64,000 nt of DNA from Pseudomonas sp. RIT288 (GTDB lineage: Bacteria > Pseudomonadota > Gammaproteobacteria > Pseudomonadales > Pseudomonadaceae): NCBI RefSeq assembly GCF_000631985.1, contig NZ_JFYN01000003.1, positions 141,489 to 205,488 on the forward strand, read 5' to 3'. How positions within the stretch are numbered: the stretch's first letter is position 1; every line of letters starts with the position of its first letter. The position numbers were made by a program, and so were the translations under genes. Shown one piece after another: positions 17,019-24,750 of the stretch. The notes beneath the pieces were generated by a model. It was not told the origin of the DNA, ran no database searches, and saw only the letters and a program-made list of their open reading frames with translations.

Positions 17019-18113
17019 ATGGTTGATCGCACTTCACCGCCGGGCAGGCCGCCGCGCCCGCCCTTGAGTGCCGCGAGCACAGTGTTGCGCCTGACGGCGA
17101 TTGCCGTGGTTGTCGCCGCTGTCGCCGGGGCGTTTGCCTACGTGCACGGCAATCTTGACCCACAACGTCTGACGCCCAAGGCGCTGGTCGATGTGCTGGA
17201 GAAAAACAACGGCGTGCATCCCGGGTTTCGGCGCAATCACGCCAAGGGCGTGTGCGTGATCGGGCATTTCGAGAGCAGTGGCGAGGCACGGGCGTTTTCT
17301 ACCGCTCAGGTGTTCAACGAGGCGCAGACGCCGGTGGTCGGGCGTTTCGCATTGCCGGCGGGGAATCCCTACGCCCCGGACAGCAGTGTGCCGATCCGCA
17401 GCCTGGCGCTGCGTTTCACCCAGGCCAACGGTCAGCAATGGCGTACCGGGATGAACAGCATGCCGGTGTTCCCGGTCGGCACTCCCGAGGCGTTCTATCA
17501 GTTGCAGCAGGCCCAGTCGCCGGATCCGGCCACGGGTAAACCGGATCCGTCGAAAGTACCGGCTTTCTTTGCCGCGCACCCGGAAGCCGTGCCTTTCCTG
17601 ACCTGGGTGAAGACCGCCAAACCGTCGGCCAGCTATGCCACTGAAACCTACAACAGCGTCAATGCGTTCTATCTGGTCAACGCCAGCGGGCAGAAGCAGG
17701 CGGTGCGCTGGAGTGTCGCGCCGCTGGCGCGTGATGCCGCCGGTGCCTCGGCGCCGGAGGGCGCGGATTTTCTCGAGAAAGATCTGGTGCAGCGTCTGGC
17801 CGAAGGGCCGTTGCGCTGGCAGTTGAACATCACCCTGGCCAACCCCGGTGATCCGGTGAACGACGCCAGCAAAACCTGGCCCGAGGGTCGCAAGGTGATC
17901 AACGCCGGCACGCTGGTGCTGGAGAAGACCCAGCCGCAGCTCAGCGGCGAATGCCGCGACATCAACTACGATCCGCTGGTGCTGCCGGCCGGTATCGAAG
18001 GTTCCGACGACCCGCTGCTCGCCGCGCGTTCCGCCGGTTACGCCGACTCCTATCTGCGTCGCACCAGTGAAGTCAGCCAATTGCCCGCCGCCAAACAGGA
18101 GGCTCGCCCATGA
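17019..18113 (+). CDS. Membrane-anchored catalase-family (SrpA-like) peroxidase
   Basis: 364 residues. An N-terminal anchor (LTAIAVVVAAVAGAFAYVHG) places the heme domain in the periplasm. Catalase-core features are GFRRNHAKGVCVIG with the distal histidine, VVGRFALPAGNP, RSLALRF, ETYNSVNAF and RSAGYADSYLRR with the proximal tyrosine. It is shorter than a classical catalase (about 480 aa or more) and belongs to the catalase-related peroxidases, which favour peroxidation with an external electron donor. A TGGAG site lies 6 bp before the ATG. It overlaps the cytochrome gene by 4 bp, suggesting that protein as the donor. Confidence 0.88.
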   Translation: MVDRTSPPGRPPRPPLSAASTVLRLTAIAVVVAAVAGAFAYVHGNLDPQRLTPKALVDVLEKNNGVHPGFRRNHAKGVCVIGHFESSGEARAFSTAQVFNEAQTPVVGRFALPAGNPYAPDSSVPIRSLALRFTQANGQQWRTGMNSMPVFPVGTPEAFYQLQQAQSPDPATGKPDPSKVPAFFAAHPEAVPFLTWVKTAKPSASYATETYNSVNAFYLVNASGQKQAVRWSVAPLARDAAGASAPEGADFLEKDLVQRLAEGPLRWQLNITLANPGDPVNDASKTWPEGRKVINAGTLVLEKTQPQLSGECRDINYDPLVLPAGIEGSDDPLLAARSAGYADSYLRRTSEVSQLPAAKQEARP

Positions 18114-18655
18114 GCACGCAACCGACTCATTTCGTGCTCTTGGCGCGGCTGCTGCACTGGCTGATGGCGCTGATGATCATCGCCATGTTGTTCATTGGCG
18201 CCGGCATGGTCACTTCGGTTTCACAGCGGCATGAATGGCTGATTCATCTGCACAAGCCGCTGGGGATTGCGATTCTGCTGCTGGTGGTCGTGCGCCTGTT
18301 GGTGCGGTTTTCTACCCGACAGCCGCCGCTGCCGGCCGATCTGCCGGGCTGGCAGGTCATGGCAGCCAAGGCTTCGCATGTGTTGTTGTACGCCTTGATG
18401 CTGGTGTTGCCGGTGCTCGGTTGGGCGATGATCAGTGCGTCGGGGGAGCCGGTGATGCTCAGCAATACTCTGCAACTGCCGTCGATCCTGCCGGCCGATG
18501 CGCAAGTGTTTGCCCTGTTGCGCAAGGCGCATGGCTATCTGGCGTATCTGTTGTTCCTCACCGTGTTGTTGCACCTGGCGGCGGCGCTGTTCCATGGTTG
18601 GGTGCGCCGCGACGAGGTGCTCGACAGCATGTTGCGCGGTCGCGATCGCGATTAA
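18110..18655 (+). CDS. Cytochrome b561-family membrane protein
   Basis: 181 residues with four transmembrane helices. Candidate heme-ligating histidines lie in ARLLHWLMAL, WLIHLHKPLG, AAKASHVLLYALM and FLTVLLHLAAALFHGW. It resembles the small cytochrome b561 (YceJ-type) proteins that pass electrons from the quinone pool to periplasmic partners. Its start overlaps the stop of the peroxidase gene, so the two are translationally coupled. I infer that it feeds electrons to the peroxidase. Confidence 0.88.
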   Translation: MSTQPTHFVLLARLLHWLMALMIIAMLFIGAGMVTSVSQRHEWLIHLHKPLGIAILLLVVVRLLVRFSTRQPPLPADLPGWQVMAAKASHVLLYALMLVLPVLGWAMISASGEPVMLSNTLQLPSILPADAQVFALLRKAHGYLAYLLFLTVLLHLAAALFHGWVRRDEVLDSMLRGRDRD

Positions 18656-19851
18656 CCCGTCTGTGTGGCGCACCGCTGGGGTGCGCCACTTCTCAGGGTC
18701 AGCCACCAATAGCCCAGCGCCACTGCATTGATAGCGGCGCCAAGCAGACACACGCCGGTCCAGCCAGCCCAGGCGTACATCGCCGTCGACGTAATCGAAC
18801 CCAATGCACTGCCGATCGAATAGAACAGCATGTAACCGGCTGTGAGGCGGCTTTGGGCTTCGGGACGCATGCTGTAGATCATGCTTTGGCTGGTGACGTG
18901 TATGGCCTGCAAGCCCAGGTCGAGGGTGATCACCCCCAGCAACAGTGCCCACAACGAGGACTGGGTAAGGGCGATCGGCAGCCACGAGGCGAGCATCAGC
19001 AGCAACGACAGGCCACTGACCCATTGGCCCAATCCGCGATCGGCCAGATGTCCGGCGCGTGCGGCGGCAAGTGCACCGGCGGCACCGGCCAGGCCGAACA
19101 AGCCGATTTCACTGTGCGACAGCGACAGTGGCGGGGCGGCCAGCGGCAGCACCATCGGCGTCCATAGAACCATGGCGCTGGCAAAGGTCAGCAGCGCGAG
19201 AATCGCCCGTTGCCGCAGCACAGGCTCTTGTTTGAACAGGCTGAACACCGAGGCGATCAGTGCGCCGTAACGGCTCGCCGGCTGTGCGGCTTCATCCTTG
19301 GGCAATGCGCGCAACAGCAGCAGCGCCATCAGCAGCGTCAGCCCCGCCGACAGCAGATAGATCGCCCGCCAACCGGCCAGATCAGCCATGGCCCCGGCAA
19401 TGGTGCGCGCGAGCAGAATGCCGACGACGATGCCGCTGGTGACGACGCCGACCACCCGACCGCGTTGCGCCGGGACGGCCAATGTCGCGGCGTACGCCAC
19501 CAGCACTTGCGTCACCACCGCGAGCAAACCGGTCAGCGTCATGCCGAGCAGCAACCACAGACTGTTGGCCGCCAGTGCGATCATCAACAGCGCGGCGGCC
19601 GAGAGCAGGGTCTGGGTGACGATCAGCCGCCGTCGGTTGAGCAGGTCGCCAAGTGGCACCAGCAACACCAGACCGATGCCATAACCGATCTGCGTCAGGG
19701 TGATGACGATGCCGATGGTTGCGGGCGACATAGTGAACGCCTCGGCCATGGCGTCCAGCAACGGCTGCGCGTAATACACATTGCCCACGGCCAGTCCGCA
19801 GGCGACGGCAAACAGCAGCACCACGCTGCTTTTGAGGGGTTGAGGTTGCAT
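18652..19851 (-). CDS. MFS transporter, DHA1-type exporter
   Basis: 399 residues, 12 predicted helices. N-terminal signature VGNVYYAQPLLDAMAEAF and motif A-like PLGDLLNRRRLIVTQ place it among YnfM/NepI-like drug or metabolite exporters. Its stop overlaps that of the cytochrome gene (convergent). The substrate is not evident. The region just upstream carries a perfect 13-bp inverted repeat, so it is probably repressed by a dimeric regulator encoded elsewhere. An AAGGA site precedes the ATG. Confidence 0.88.
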   Translation of the reverse strand: MQPQPLKSSVVLLFAVACGLAVGNVYYAQPLLDAMAEAFTMSPATIGIVITLTQIGYGIGLVLLVPLGDLLNRRRLIVTQTLLSAAALLMIALAANSLWLLLGMTLTGLLAVVTQVLVAYAATLAVPAQRGRVVGVVTSGIVVGILLARTIAGAMADLAGWRAIYLLSAGLTLLMALLLLRALPKDEAAQPASRYGALIASVFSLFKQEPVLRQRAILALLTFASAMVLWTPMVLPLAAPPLSLSHSEIGLFGLAGAAGALAAARAGHLADRGLGQWVSGLSLLLMLASWLPIALTQSSLWALLLGVITLDLGLQAIHVTSQSMIYSMRPEAQSRLTAGYMLFYSIGSALGSITSTAMYAWAGWTGVCLLGAAINAVALGYWWLTLRSGAPQRCATQTG

Positions 19852-19873
19852 GCCCTGATTCCTTTTTGGGTTT

Positions 19874-19917
19874 CAAATTAAAACCACAATCACGGTAAGT
19901 ATTCTGGTTTTAATTTG
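19874..19917. promoter_or_regulatory. Putative operator: perfect 13-bp inverted repeat
   Basis: CAAATTAAAACCA (19874-19886) and TGGTTTTAATTTG (19905-19917) are separated by 18 bp, 23 bp upstream of the MFS start. The AT-rich arms stand out against the GC-rich background. They fit binding of a dimeric repressor (for example HxlR or TetR type). No regulator gene is adjacent. Confidence 0.7.
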
Positions 19918-19948
19918 CAACCTCGTTGGTCGCGGCATTTGATTGCGC

Positions 19949-19981
19949 AAAAAAAAGATCGCAGGCACAGCTGCGATCTTT
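19949..19981 (-). terminator. Rho-independent terminator of the carboxypeptidase gene
   Basis: Stem AAAGATCGCAG / CTGCGATCTTT with a 6-nt loop, followed on the minus strand by eight T residues. It lies 20 bp past the carboxypeptidase stop. Confidence 0.85.
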
Positions 19982-20000
19982 GGGTGGAGCGGGGGAGGGA

Positions 20001-21152
20001 TCAGCGCAGGGTGTCGACCATGTCGGCGATCGTGGTCAACACGTCCTTGCCCAACTGTTTCGAGCGCTTGCCCGACCAGCCCGTTTCTTTGTTTGGATGG
20101 TCGTCGTGATCCTTGAACGGCATTTCCAGAGTCAGCGACAGGCAGTCGTATTTCTGCCCGACCGCGTTGCAGGCCAGGGTCATGTTGGCCTGGCCCGGTT
20201 CGTCGCGGGTGTAGCCATATTGGGTCTGGAAGTCTTTGGTGGTGTGCTTGAGATGCGTGCGGAAATGCTCTTCGAGCTTCTCGATGCGCGGCGTGTAACC
20301 CGGGTTGCCTTCGCAACCGGCAGTGAACACGTGGGGAATTTCTTCATCACCGTGTACGTCGAGGAATAGATCGACGCCGTACTTTTCCATCTGCTGTTGT
20401 ACGAAAAGTACCTCTGGGCTGATTTCCTGACTGGCGCTCTGCCAGGCGCGGTTCAGGTCCTGGCCCATGGCGTTGGTACGCAGATGGCCGTGGAAGGCGC
20501 CGTCCGGGTTCATGTTCGGCACCAGATACAGATCCGCGCTGGCGAGCAGCGTGTTCAACACCGGGTCGTCGTGGCGTTCCAGGCGTTCGATCACACCCTC
20601 CATGAACCATTCGGCCATGTGCTCGCCCGGGTGCTGTTGCGCGATGATCCAGATTTTGCGCTGGCCTTCTGCGCCGCTGCCCTTGCGCAGCAGTTGAATG
20701 TCCCGACCCTCGACGCTTTTGCCGGTGGCCAGCAGTTCAGTGCCGGCCTTGCTCAGCGCCTGCTCGATCAGCCAGTCGTGACGCCCGCGGCTGTAGGGTT
20801 CGAAGTAGGCGAACCAGGCGTGGGTTTGCTCGGCTTCGAGGCAAAAGCGCAGGCTGTCGCCTTCAAAACTGGTGGGAATGCGGAACCAGTTGACGTGATC
20901 GTAGGAAGCGACGGCCTGATAGCCGGTCCAGGCTTTGTTGTAGGAGGATTGGCTGGCGTTGACCAGACGAAACCAGTGTTCCTGATGAATATGCAGGCCG
21001 CTGGCCTTGAAGTGGAACCACTGAAAATGCGCGCTACGGGTATCCGGGCGAATGGCCAGAACCGGGTTGAGCGGATTGGAGATGTCGATGACTTGGATGT
21101 TGCCGCTGTCGAAGTTGGCGCTGATGTCGAACGAAGATTTGGCCACGGTCAT
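20001..21152 (-). CDS. M14-family zinc carboxypeptidase, cytosolic carboxypeptidase (CCP)-like
   Basis: 383 residues, no signal peptide. The N-terminal beta domain (SGNIQVIDISNPLNPVLAIR, FHFKASG) is typical of CCP-like enzymes. The M14 catalytic domain carries the zinc ligands HPGEHMAEW (His, Glu) and LDVHGDEE (His), the substrate-binding NMNPDGAF ... GQDLNRAW, and the catalytic glutamate in SLTLEMPFK. Eukaryotic relatives remove glutamates from tubulin tails; the bacterial substrate is unknown. The gene stands alone and has its own terminator. Confidence 0.9.
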   Translation of the reverse strand: MTVAKSSFDISANFDSGNIQVIDISNPLNPVLAIRPDTRSAHFQWFHFKASGLHIHQEHWFRLVNASQSSYNKAWTGYQAVASYDHVNWFRIPTSFEGDSLRFCLEAEQTHAWFAYFEPYSRGRHDWLIEQALSKAGTELLATGKSVEGRDIQLLRKGSGAEGQRKIWIIAQQHPGEHMAEWFMEGVIERLERHDDPVLNTLLASADLYLVPNMNPDGAFHGHLRTNAMGQDLNRAWQSASQEISPEVLFVQQQMEKYGVDLFLDVHGDEEIPHVFTAGCEGNPGYTPRIEKLEEHFRTHLKHTTKDFQTQYGYTRDEPGQANMTLACNAVGQKYDCLSLTLEMPFKDHDDHPNKETGWSGKRSKQLGKDVLTTIADMVDTLR

Positions 21153-21427
21153 ATCGGTTCCTGAATATGATTTTTATGGCGGCTACTTTACACGCAAGAC
21201 AGGGGTGAAACCGAGTGAAATTGCGGGTTGCGTGGGGGGCGTCTTCCATGACGCGCAAGCAGCTTAGAGAGTGTGCGATTGATTCTCAAGTGCTAATTGT
21301 CATTAGTTTGCCCCAATCGGGCCGGGCTCTGCTTGCCAAGCGATATTCTTTTGATATTATCCGCGCCATCGAATTTGCAGCACCCAAAGACTTCATTAGC
21401 CTGAAGCCATAAGCCCGAAAAACGGGC
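21153..21427. other. Leader of the carboxypeptidase gene, no gene seen
   Basis: This 275-bp stretch separates the carboxypeptidase from the prrF terminator. A short reading frame (about 21248-21412) lacks a ribosome binding site and is not credible. A small GCCCG-AAAAA-CGGGC hairpin at 21413-21427 sits just beyond the sRNA terminator. Confidence 0.5.
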
Positions 21428-21543
21428 AAAAAAAGACCCGGCAAAAAGCCGGGTCAAAAACCGTGATTAGCCTGATGAGGAGATAGTCCAGAAGACCGAC
21501 CTAAGGTCTCTGGTCCATCGACTGATCTCGCGATCAGCTGCTT
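21428..21543 (-). ncRNA. prrF: PrrF-type Fur-repressed small RNA
   Basis: On the minus strand the transcript would begin near GCTGATCGCGAGATCAG and contain ACTATCTCCTCATCAGGC followed by TAATCACGG. This is the conserved target-pairing core of Pseudomonas PrrF as I remember it. It ends in the strong terminator GACCCGGC-TTTTT-GCCGGGTC plus seven U residues (21455-21428). The length of about 115 nt matches PrrF. PrrF lowers expression of iron-rich proteins such as SodB and succinate dehydrogenase when iron is scarce. Only a single copy is present, unlike the tandem prrF1-prrF2 of P. aeruginosa. The Fur box overlaps the promoter. Confidence 0.88.
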
Positions 21544-21561
21544 GCAATAATAATCATTATC
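21543..21561. promoter_or_regulatory. Fur box of prrF
   Basis: The site matches the 19-bp consensus GATAATGATAATCATTATC at about 15 positions, including an exact ATAATCATTATC (21550-21561). It sits at the predicted promoter of the sRNA, as expected for iron-Fur repression. It could in principle also affect the DUF6124 gene's 3' side, but no other promoter faces it. Confidence 0.85.
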
Positions 21562-21631
21562 ATTTGCAAGTCAAATGTTTTTATCTGCGCGATTGGAAAA
21601 TTCTTTCCTGTCCGTCCGCTTCCCGTGTCCG

Positions 21632-21970
21632 TCAGAGCTGCTCGCCATCAATTGAATGGTCGACCATCGCTCGCGCCATATCCACCATATGCACCACCGA
21701 AAACGCCAGGTCGCGGCTCGCGCCCTGCAGGTTTTCGGCTGCCTTGAAGGCAGTGGCGGCTGCGCAGCGCAACAGATCCGACGCGTGCACGAGGGCTTCT
21801 TCACCACTGAGATGGCGTTTCACATCAAAAAAACGTTCATCTACCTCGGGTTCTGACACAGCTGGTTTCAAGTAATAGTCCAGTGCTCGCTGCGCTGCTG
21901 CGTTGCCTTGAGGGGAGGTGAACGTGGTGTCCATTTGCAGATCGGGCAAGTCTTTGCTGCTGATATTCAT
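21632..21970 (-). CDS. DUF6124 family protein
   Basis: 112 residues, soluble. It matches the Pseudomonas-restricted DUF6124 family by its hallmark HASDLLRCAAATAFKAAENL followed by SRDLAFSVVHMVDMARAMVD. Members are small helical proteins, often in several copies per genome, with no established function. An AAGGAGT-like ribosome binding site (on the minus strand) precedes the ATG. The neighbours on either side are the prrF sRNA and the divergent S24 repressor, and no operon is apparent. Confidence 0.8.
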   Translation of the reverse strand: MNISSKDLPDLQMDTTFTSPQGNAAAQRALDYYLKPAVSEPEVDERFFDVKRHLSGEEALVHASDLLRCAAATAFKAAENLQGASRDLAFSVVHMVDMARAMVDHSIDGEQL

Positions 21971-22101
21971 GGTGAAGGGTCACTCCTTGTTCGATTGAAA
22001 GTCCGTGCTTCCAGCATAGTACGATGCGTAGTTGTGACCAGAATTTAAATACTACAATATGTGTTTTGCCGGCCGAAGGCGGGGAAAGTAAGGTGCCGCA
22101 T

Positions 22102-22761
22102 ATGGATAAATGGATTGAGTTGGTCAAGGCCAAAATGAGTGAACTCAAAATCACTCAAACAGAGCTCGGAGAGCGCGTCGGCATGTCCCAGGGCGGGATC
22201 GGCCATTGGCTGAACAAACGTCGCGAGCCGGGTATTACGGAAATGAACCGCGTATTGCAGGCGCTGGGAATGGACTTCCTGGAAGTGGTGCTGGTGATTC
22301 GCGAACCGCAGGAGAGCGACGATGACGAGATGCCCCTGGCGCAGAAGTACAACCCGTACTTCCGCTATCCGGTCAGCGATTGGCACACGCCGTGCGAATC
22401 GCGCGAGAGTGCAACCGCCGCTTACGCCCCGACACATGACAAGCAGCGCTTCGAACTGACGGATTATCACGCCCGTGGCGCAGCGTTCTGGCTGACAGTG
22501 ACGGGAAATTCGATGACCGCACCTTCAGGCCAGAGCATCGCCGAAGGCATGCTGATCCTGGTGGATCCGGAGGCGGAAGCGCTGCCCGGCAAACTGGTGA
22601 TCGCCCAGTGGCAGGGCTGCGATGAAGCGATCTTTCGCAAGCTCGACGAAGAGGGCGGCCAGCGTTACCTGGTACCGCTCAATCCGACCTGGCCCAAAGC
22701 CCTGTTCACCGATGAGTGTCGAATCATCGGCGTGGTGGTTCAGGCTACGGCGCGTTTCTAG
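22102..22761 (+). CDS. LexA-like S24-family transcriptional repressor with XRE helix-turn-helix
   Basis: 219 residues. Residues 8-60 form a helix-turn-helix (ITQTELGERVGMSQGGIGHW). Residues about 115-219 form an S24 peptidase-type domain with the nucleophile in GNSM (Ser137). In LexA and phage repressors the general base is the lysine of a (T/F)-K-(R/K)-L motif; here the motif reads FRKL (178-181), so arginine occupies that place and lysine follows. Self-cleavage may be altered. The ATG at 22102 has AAGG upstream and begins the helix-turn-helix domain; a frame-extending ATG at 22024 adds 26 residues without similarity. No prophage genes adjoin it. Confidence 0.85.
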   Translation: MDKWIELVKAKMSELKITQTELGERVGMSQGGIGHWLNKRREPGITEMNRVLQALGMDFLEVVLVIREPQESDDDEMPLAQKYNPYFRYPVSDWHTPCESRESATAAYAPTHDKQRFELTDYHARGAAFWLTVTGNSMTAPSGQSIAEGMLILVDPEAEALPGKLVIAQWQGCDEAIFRKLDEEGGQRYLVPLNPTWPKALFTDECRIIGVVVQATARF

Positions 22762-22763
22762 TC

Positions 22764-22795
22764 AGATCGATCCTCGCTCGGCGTAGGATCGATCT
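22764..22795. terminator. Hairpin between convergent repressor and liuD genes
   Basis: Perfect 11-bp stem AGATCGATCCT / AGGATCGATCT with a 10-nt loop, placed between two convergent stops. The following T run is weak, so termination strength is uncertain; it could serve both strands. Confidence 0.6.
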
Positions 22796-22800
22796 CCCGT

Positions 22801-24750
22801 TTACACGGCTTCCAATTCAACCAAAGCGCTGCCTTCGCCGACCATTTCGCCTTCCTGGCAATACAGCGCTTTGATCACTCCCGCATGGGGCGCGCGAATG
22901 CTGTGCTCCATCTTCATCGCCTCCAGCACCACCAGTTGCGCACCGGCCTCGACCGATTGCCCGGCCTTCACCAATACCCGCACGATGCTGCCGTTCATGG
23001 GCGCAGTCAGACCGCCCTGATGGCTGTGGCTGGCGTCGACGGCGCTGATTGGGTCGAACATCTGAATACGCCGCAACTCGCCGTCCCATTGCAGGTACAG
23101 CGAATCGCCCTGACGAATGGCGCGCAAGGCACGCCGTACGCCATCGTGCTCGACGACCAATGTTTCATCCGACAGTTTGGCGTTGCCGGTGCTGCCCAAG
23201 GTCAACGCCCGATCCTGACCTTCGCAGCTCAAGTGCAAGGTGACTTCCGCCGGCAACCCCGCGCGCAAACCATTGTTCAATGCCCATGGCGAGCCCAGGT
23301 CGTCCGCTCGCACCGCGCCCGGCAGACTCTGCGCGAAAGCCTGCGCTGCGGTCTGCCAGAACTCTTCGCTCAACTCACCCGGAGCGGGCAGCAGCGTTTC
23401 CTGATAACGCGGAATAAACCCGGTATCCAGCTCCGCAGCGGCAAACGCCGGATGCGCGATGATCCGCCGCAGGAAGTTGATGTTGGTCTTCAAGCCGCCG
23501 ATCGCGAACTCATCGAGCATGCTCAAAAGCCGTAGGCGCGCCTGCTCGCGATCTTCGCCCCAGGCGATCAGCTTGCCGAGCATCGGGTCGTAGAATGGCG
23601 AAATTTCATCGCCTTCTTCTACGCCGCTATCGACCCGACGCCCAGGTCCTTCAGCCGATTCACGGTACAAATCCAGGCGACCGGTAGCCGGCAGGAAATC
23701 ATTCGACGGATCTTCGGCATACAGGCGCACTTCAATCGCATGGCCATTGAGCGGCACCTGATCCTGCGTGATCGGCAACGCTTCACCGCGCGCCACACGA
23801 ATCTGCCATGCCACCAGATCGAGGCCGGTGATCGCTTCGGTGACCGGATGCTCGACCTGCAGGCGCGTATTCATCTCCATGAAGAAGAATTCGCCGCGCG
23901 CATCGAGCAGAAACTCCACGGTGCCGGCACCGACGTAACCGATTGCCTGCGCCGAACGCACGGCCGCTTCGCCCATGGCGCGACGCAGTTCCGCGGTCAG
24001 GCCCGGCGCCGGTGCTTCTTCGACGACTTTCTGGTGCCGACGCTGGATCGAGCAATCACGCTCGTTGAGGTAAAGGCAGTTGCCGTGCTGGTCGGCGAAC
24101 ACCTGGATTTCCACGTGACGCGGTTTGAGCAGGTATTTCTCCACCAGCATCCGCGAATCGCCGAACGACGACTGCGCTTCACGTTGCGCCGAAGCCAGCG
24201 CTTCGGCCAGTTGGCTGACGTCCTCGACGACTTTCATGCCTTTGCCGCCGCCACCGGCCGTGGCCTTGAGCAGCACGGGATAGCCAATGCGTGCGCAGGC
24301 ATCGCGGAAGGTTTCGAGATCCTGCGCCTCGCCGTGATAGCCCGGCACTAGTGGCACACCGGCGGCTTCCATCAAGGCCTTGGCCGCCGACTTGCTGCCC
24401 ATCGCGTCGATGGCCGAGGCGGGCGGGCCGAGGAAAATCAGCCCGGCCTGTTCAATGGCACGGGCGAAACCGGCGTTCTCCGACAGGAAGCCGTAACCCG
24501 GGTGAATCGCCTGTGCGCCGCTGGCCTTGGCCGCCGCGATCAGCTTGTCGATTTGCAGATAACTGTCGGCGGCTTTGCTGCCCCCGAGATCAACGCGGAT
24601 ATCCGCTTCGCGGCTGTGCCGCGCTTCGCGGTCGGTGGCGCTGTGCACGGCGACGGTGGTCAAGCCCAAGGCCTTTGCGGTACGCATGACCCGGCAAGCG
24701 ATTTCGCCACGGTTGGCCACCAGCAGGGTAGTGAGAACAGGTGCGCTCAT
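22801..24750 (-). CDS. liuD: Methylcrotonyl-CoA carboxylase, biotin-containing alpha subunit
   Basis: 649 residues. The biotin carboxylase domain starts at once (LLVANRGEIACRVMRTAKALG). It has the ATP-grasp loop KATAGGGGKGMKVV, the bicarbonate/biotin site RDCSIQRRHQKVVEEAPAP, and FMEMNTRLQVEHPVTEAITG. A middle linker and a C-terminal biotinyl domain with the EAMKMEH lysine complete it. With LiuB it carboxylates 3-methylcrotonyl-CoA in leucine breakdown. The ATG at 24750 overlaps the liuC stop; a TTG one codon upstream is less likely. Last gene of liuABCD. Confidence 0.95.
   Translation of the reverse strand: MSAPVLTTLLVANRGEIACRVMRTAKALGLTTVAVHSATDREARHSREADIRVDLGGSKAADSYLQIDKLIAAAKASGAQAIHPGYGFLSENAGFARAIEQAGLIFLGPPASAIDAMGSKSAAKALMEAAGVPLVPGYHGEAQDLETFRDACARIGYPVLLKATAGGGGKGMKVVEDVSQLAEALASAQREAQSSFGDSRMLVEKYLLKPRHVEIQVFADQHGNCLYLNERDCSIQRRHQKVVEEAPAPGLTAELRRAMGEAAVRSAQAIGYVGAGTVEFLLDARGEFFFMEMNTRLQVEHPVTEAITGLDLVAWQIRVARGEALPITQDQVPLNGHAIEVRLYAEDPSNDFLPATGRLDLYRESAEGPGRRVDSGVEEGDEISPFYDPMLGKLIAWGEDREQARLRLLSMLDEFAIGGLKTNINFLRRIIAHPAFAAAELDTGFIPRYQETLLPAPGELSEEFWQTAAQAFAQSLPGAVRADDLGSPWALNNGLRAGLPAEVTLHLSCEGQDRALTLGSTGNAKLSDETLVVEHDGVRRALRAIRQGDSLYLQWDGELRRIQMFDPISAVDASHSHQGGLTAPMNGSIVRVLVKAGQSVEAGAQLVVLEAMKMEHSIRAPHAGVIKALYCQEGEMVGEGSALVELEAV

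Noticed and set aside
21653..21856. Short plus-strand frames within the DUF6124 gene
   Set aside because: The minus-strand frame carries the conserved DUF6124 pattern and a ribosome binding site.
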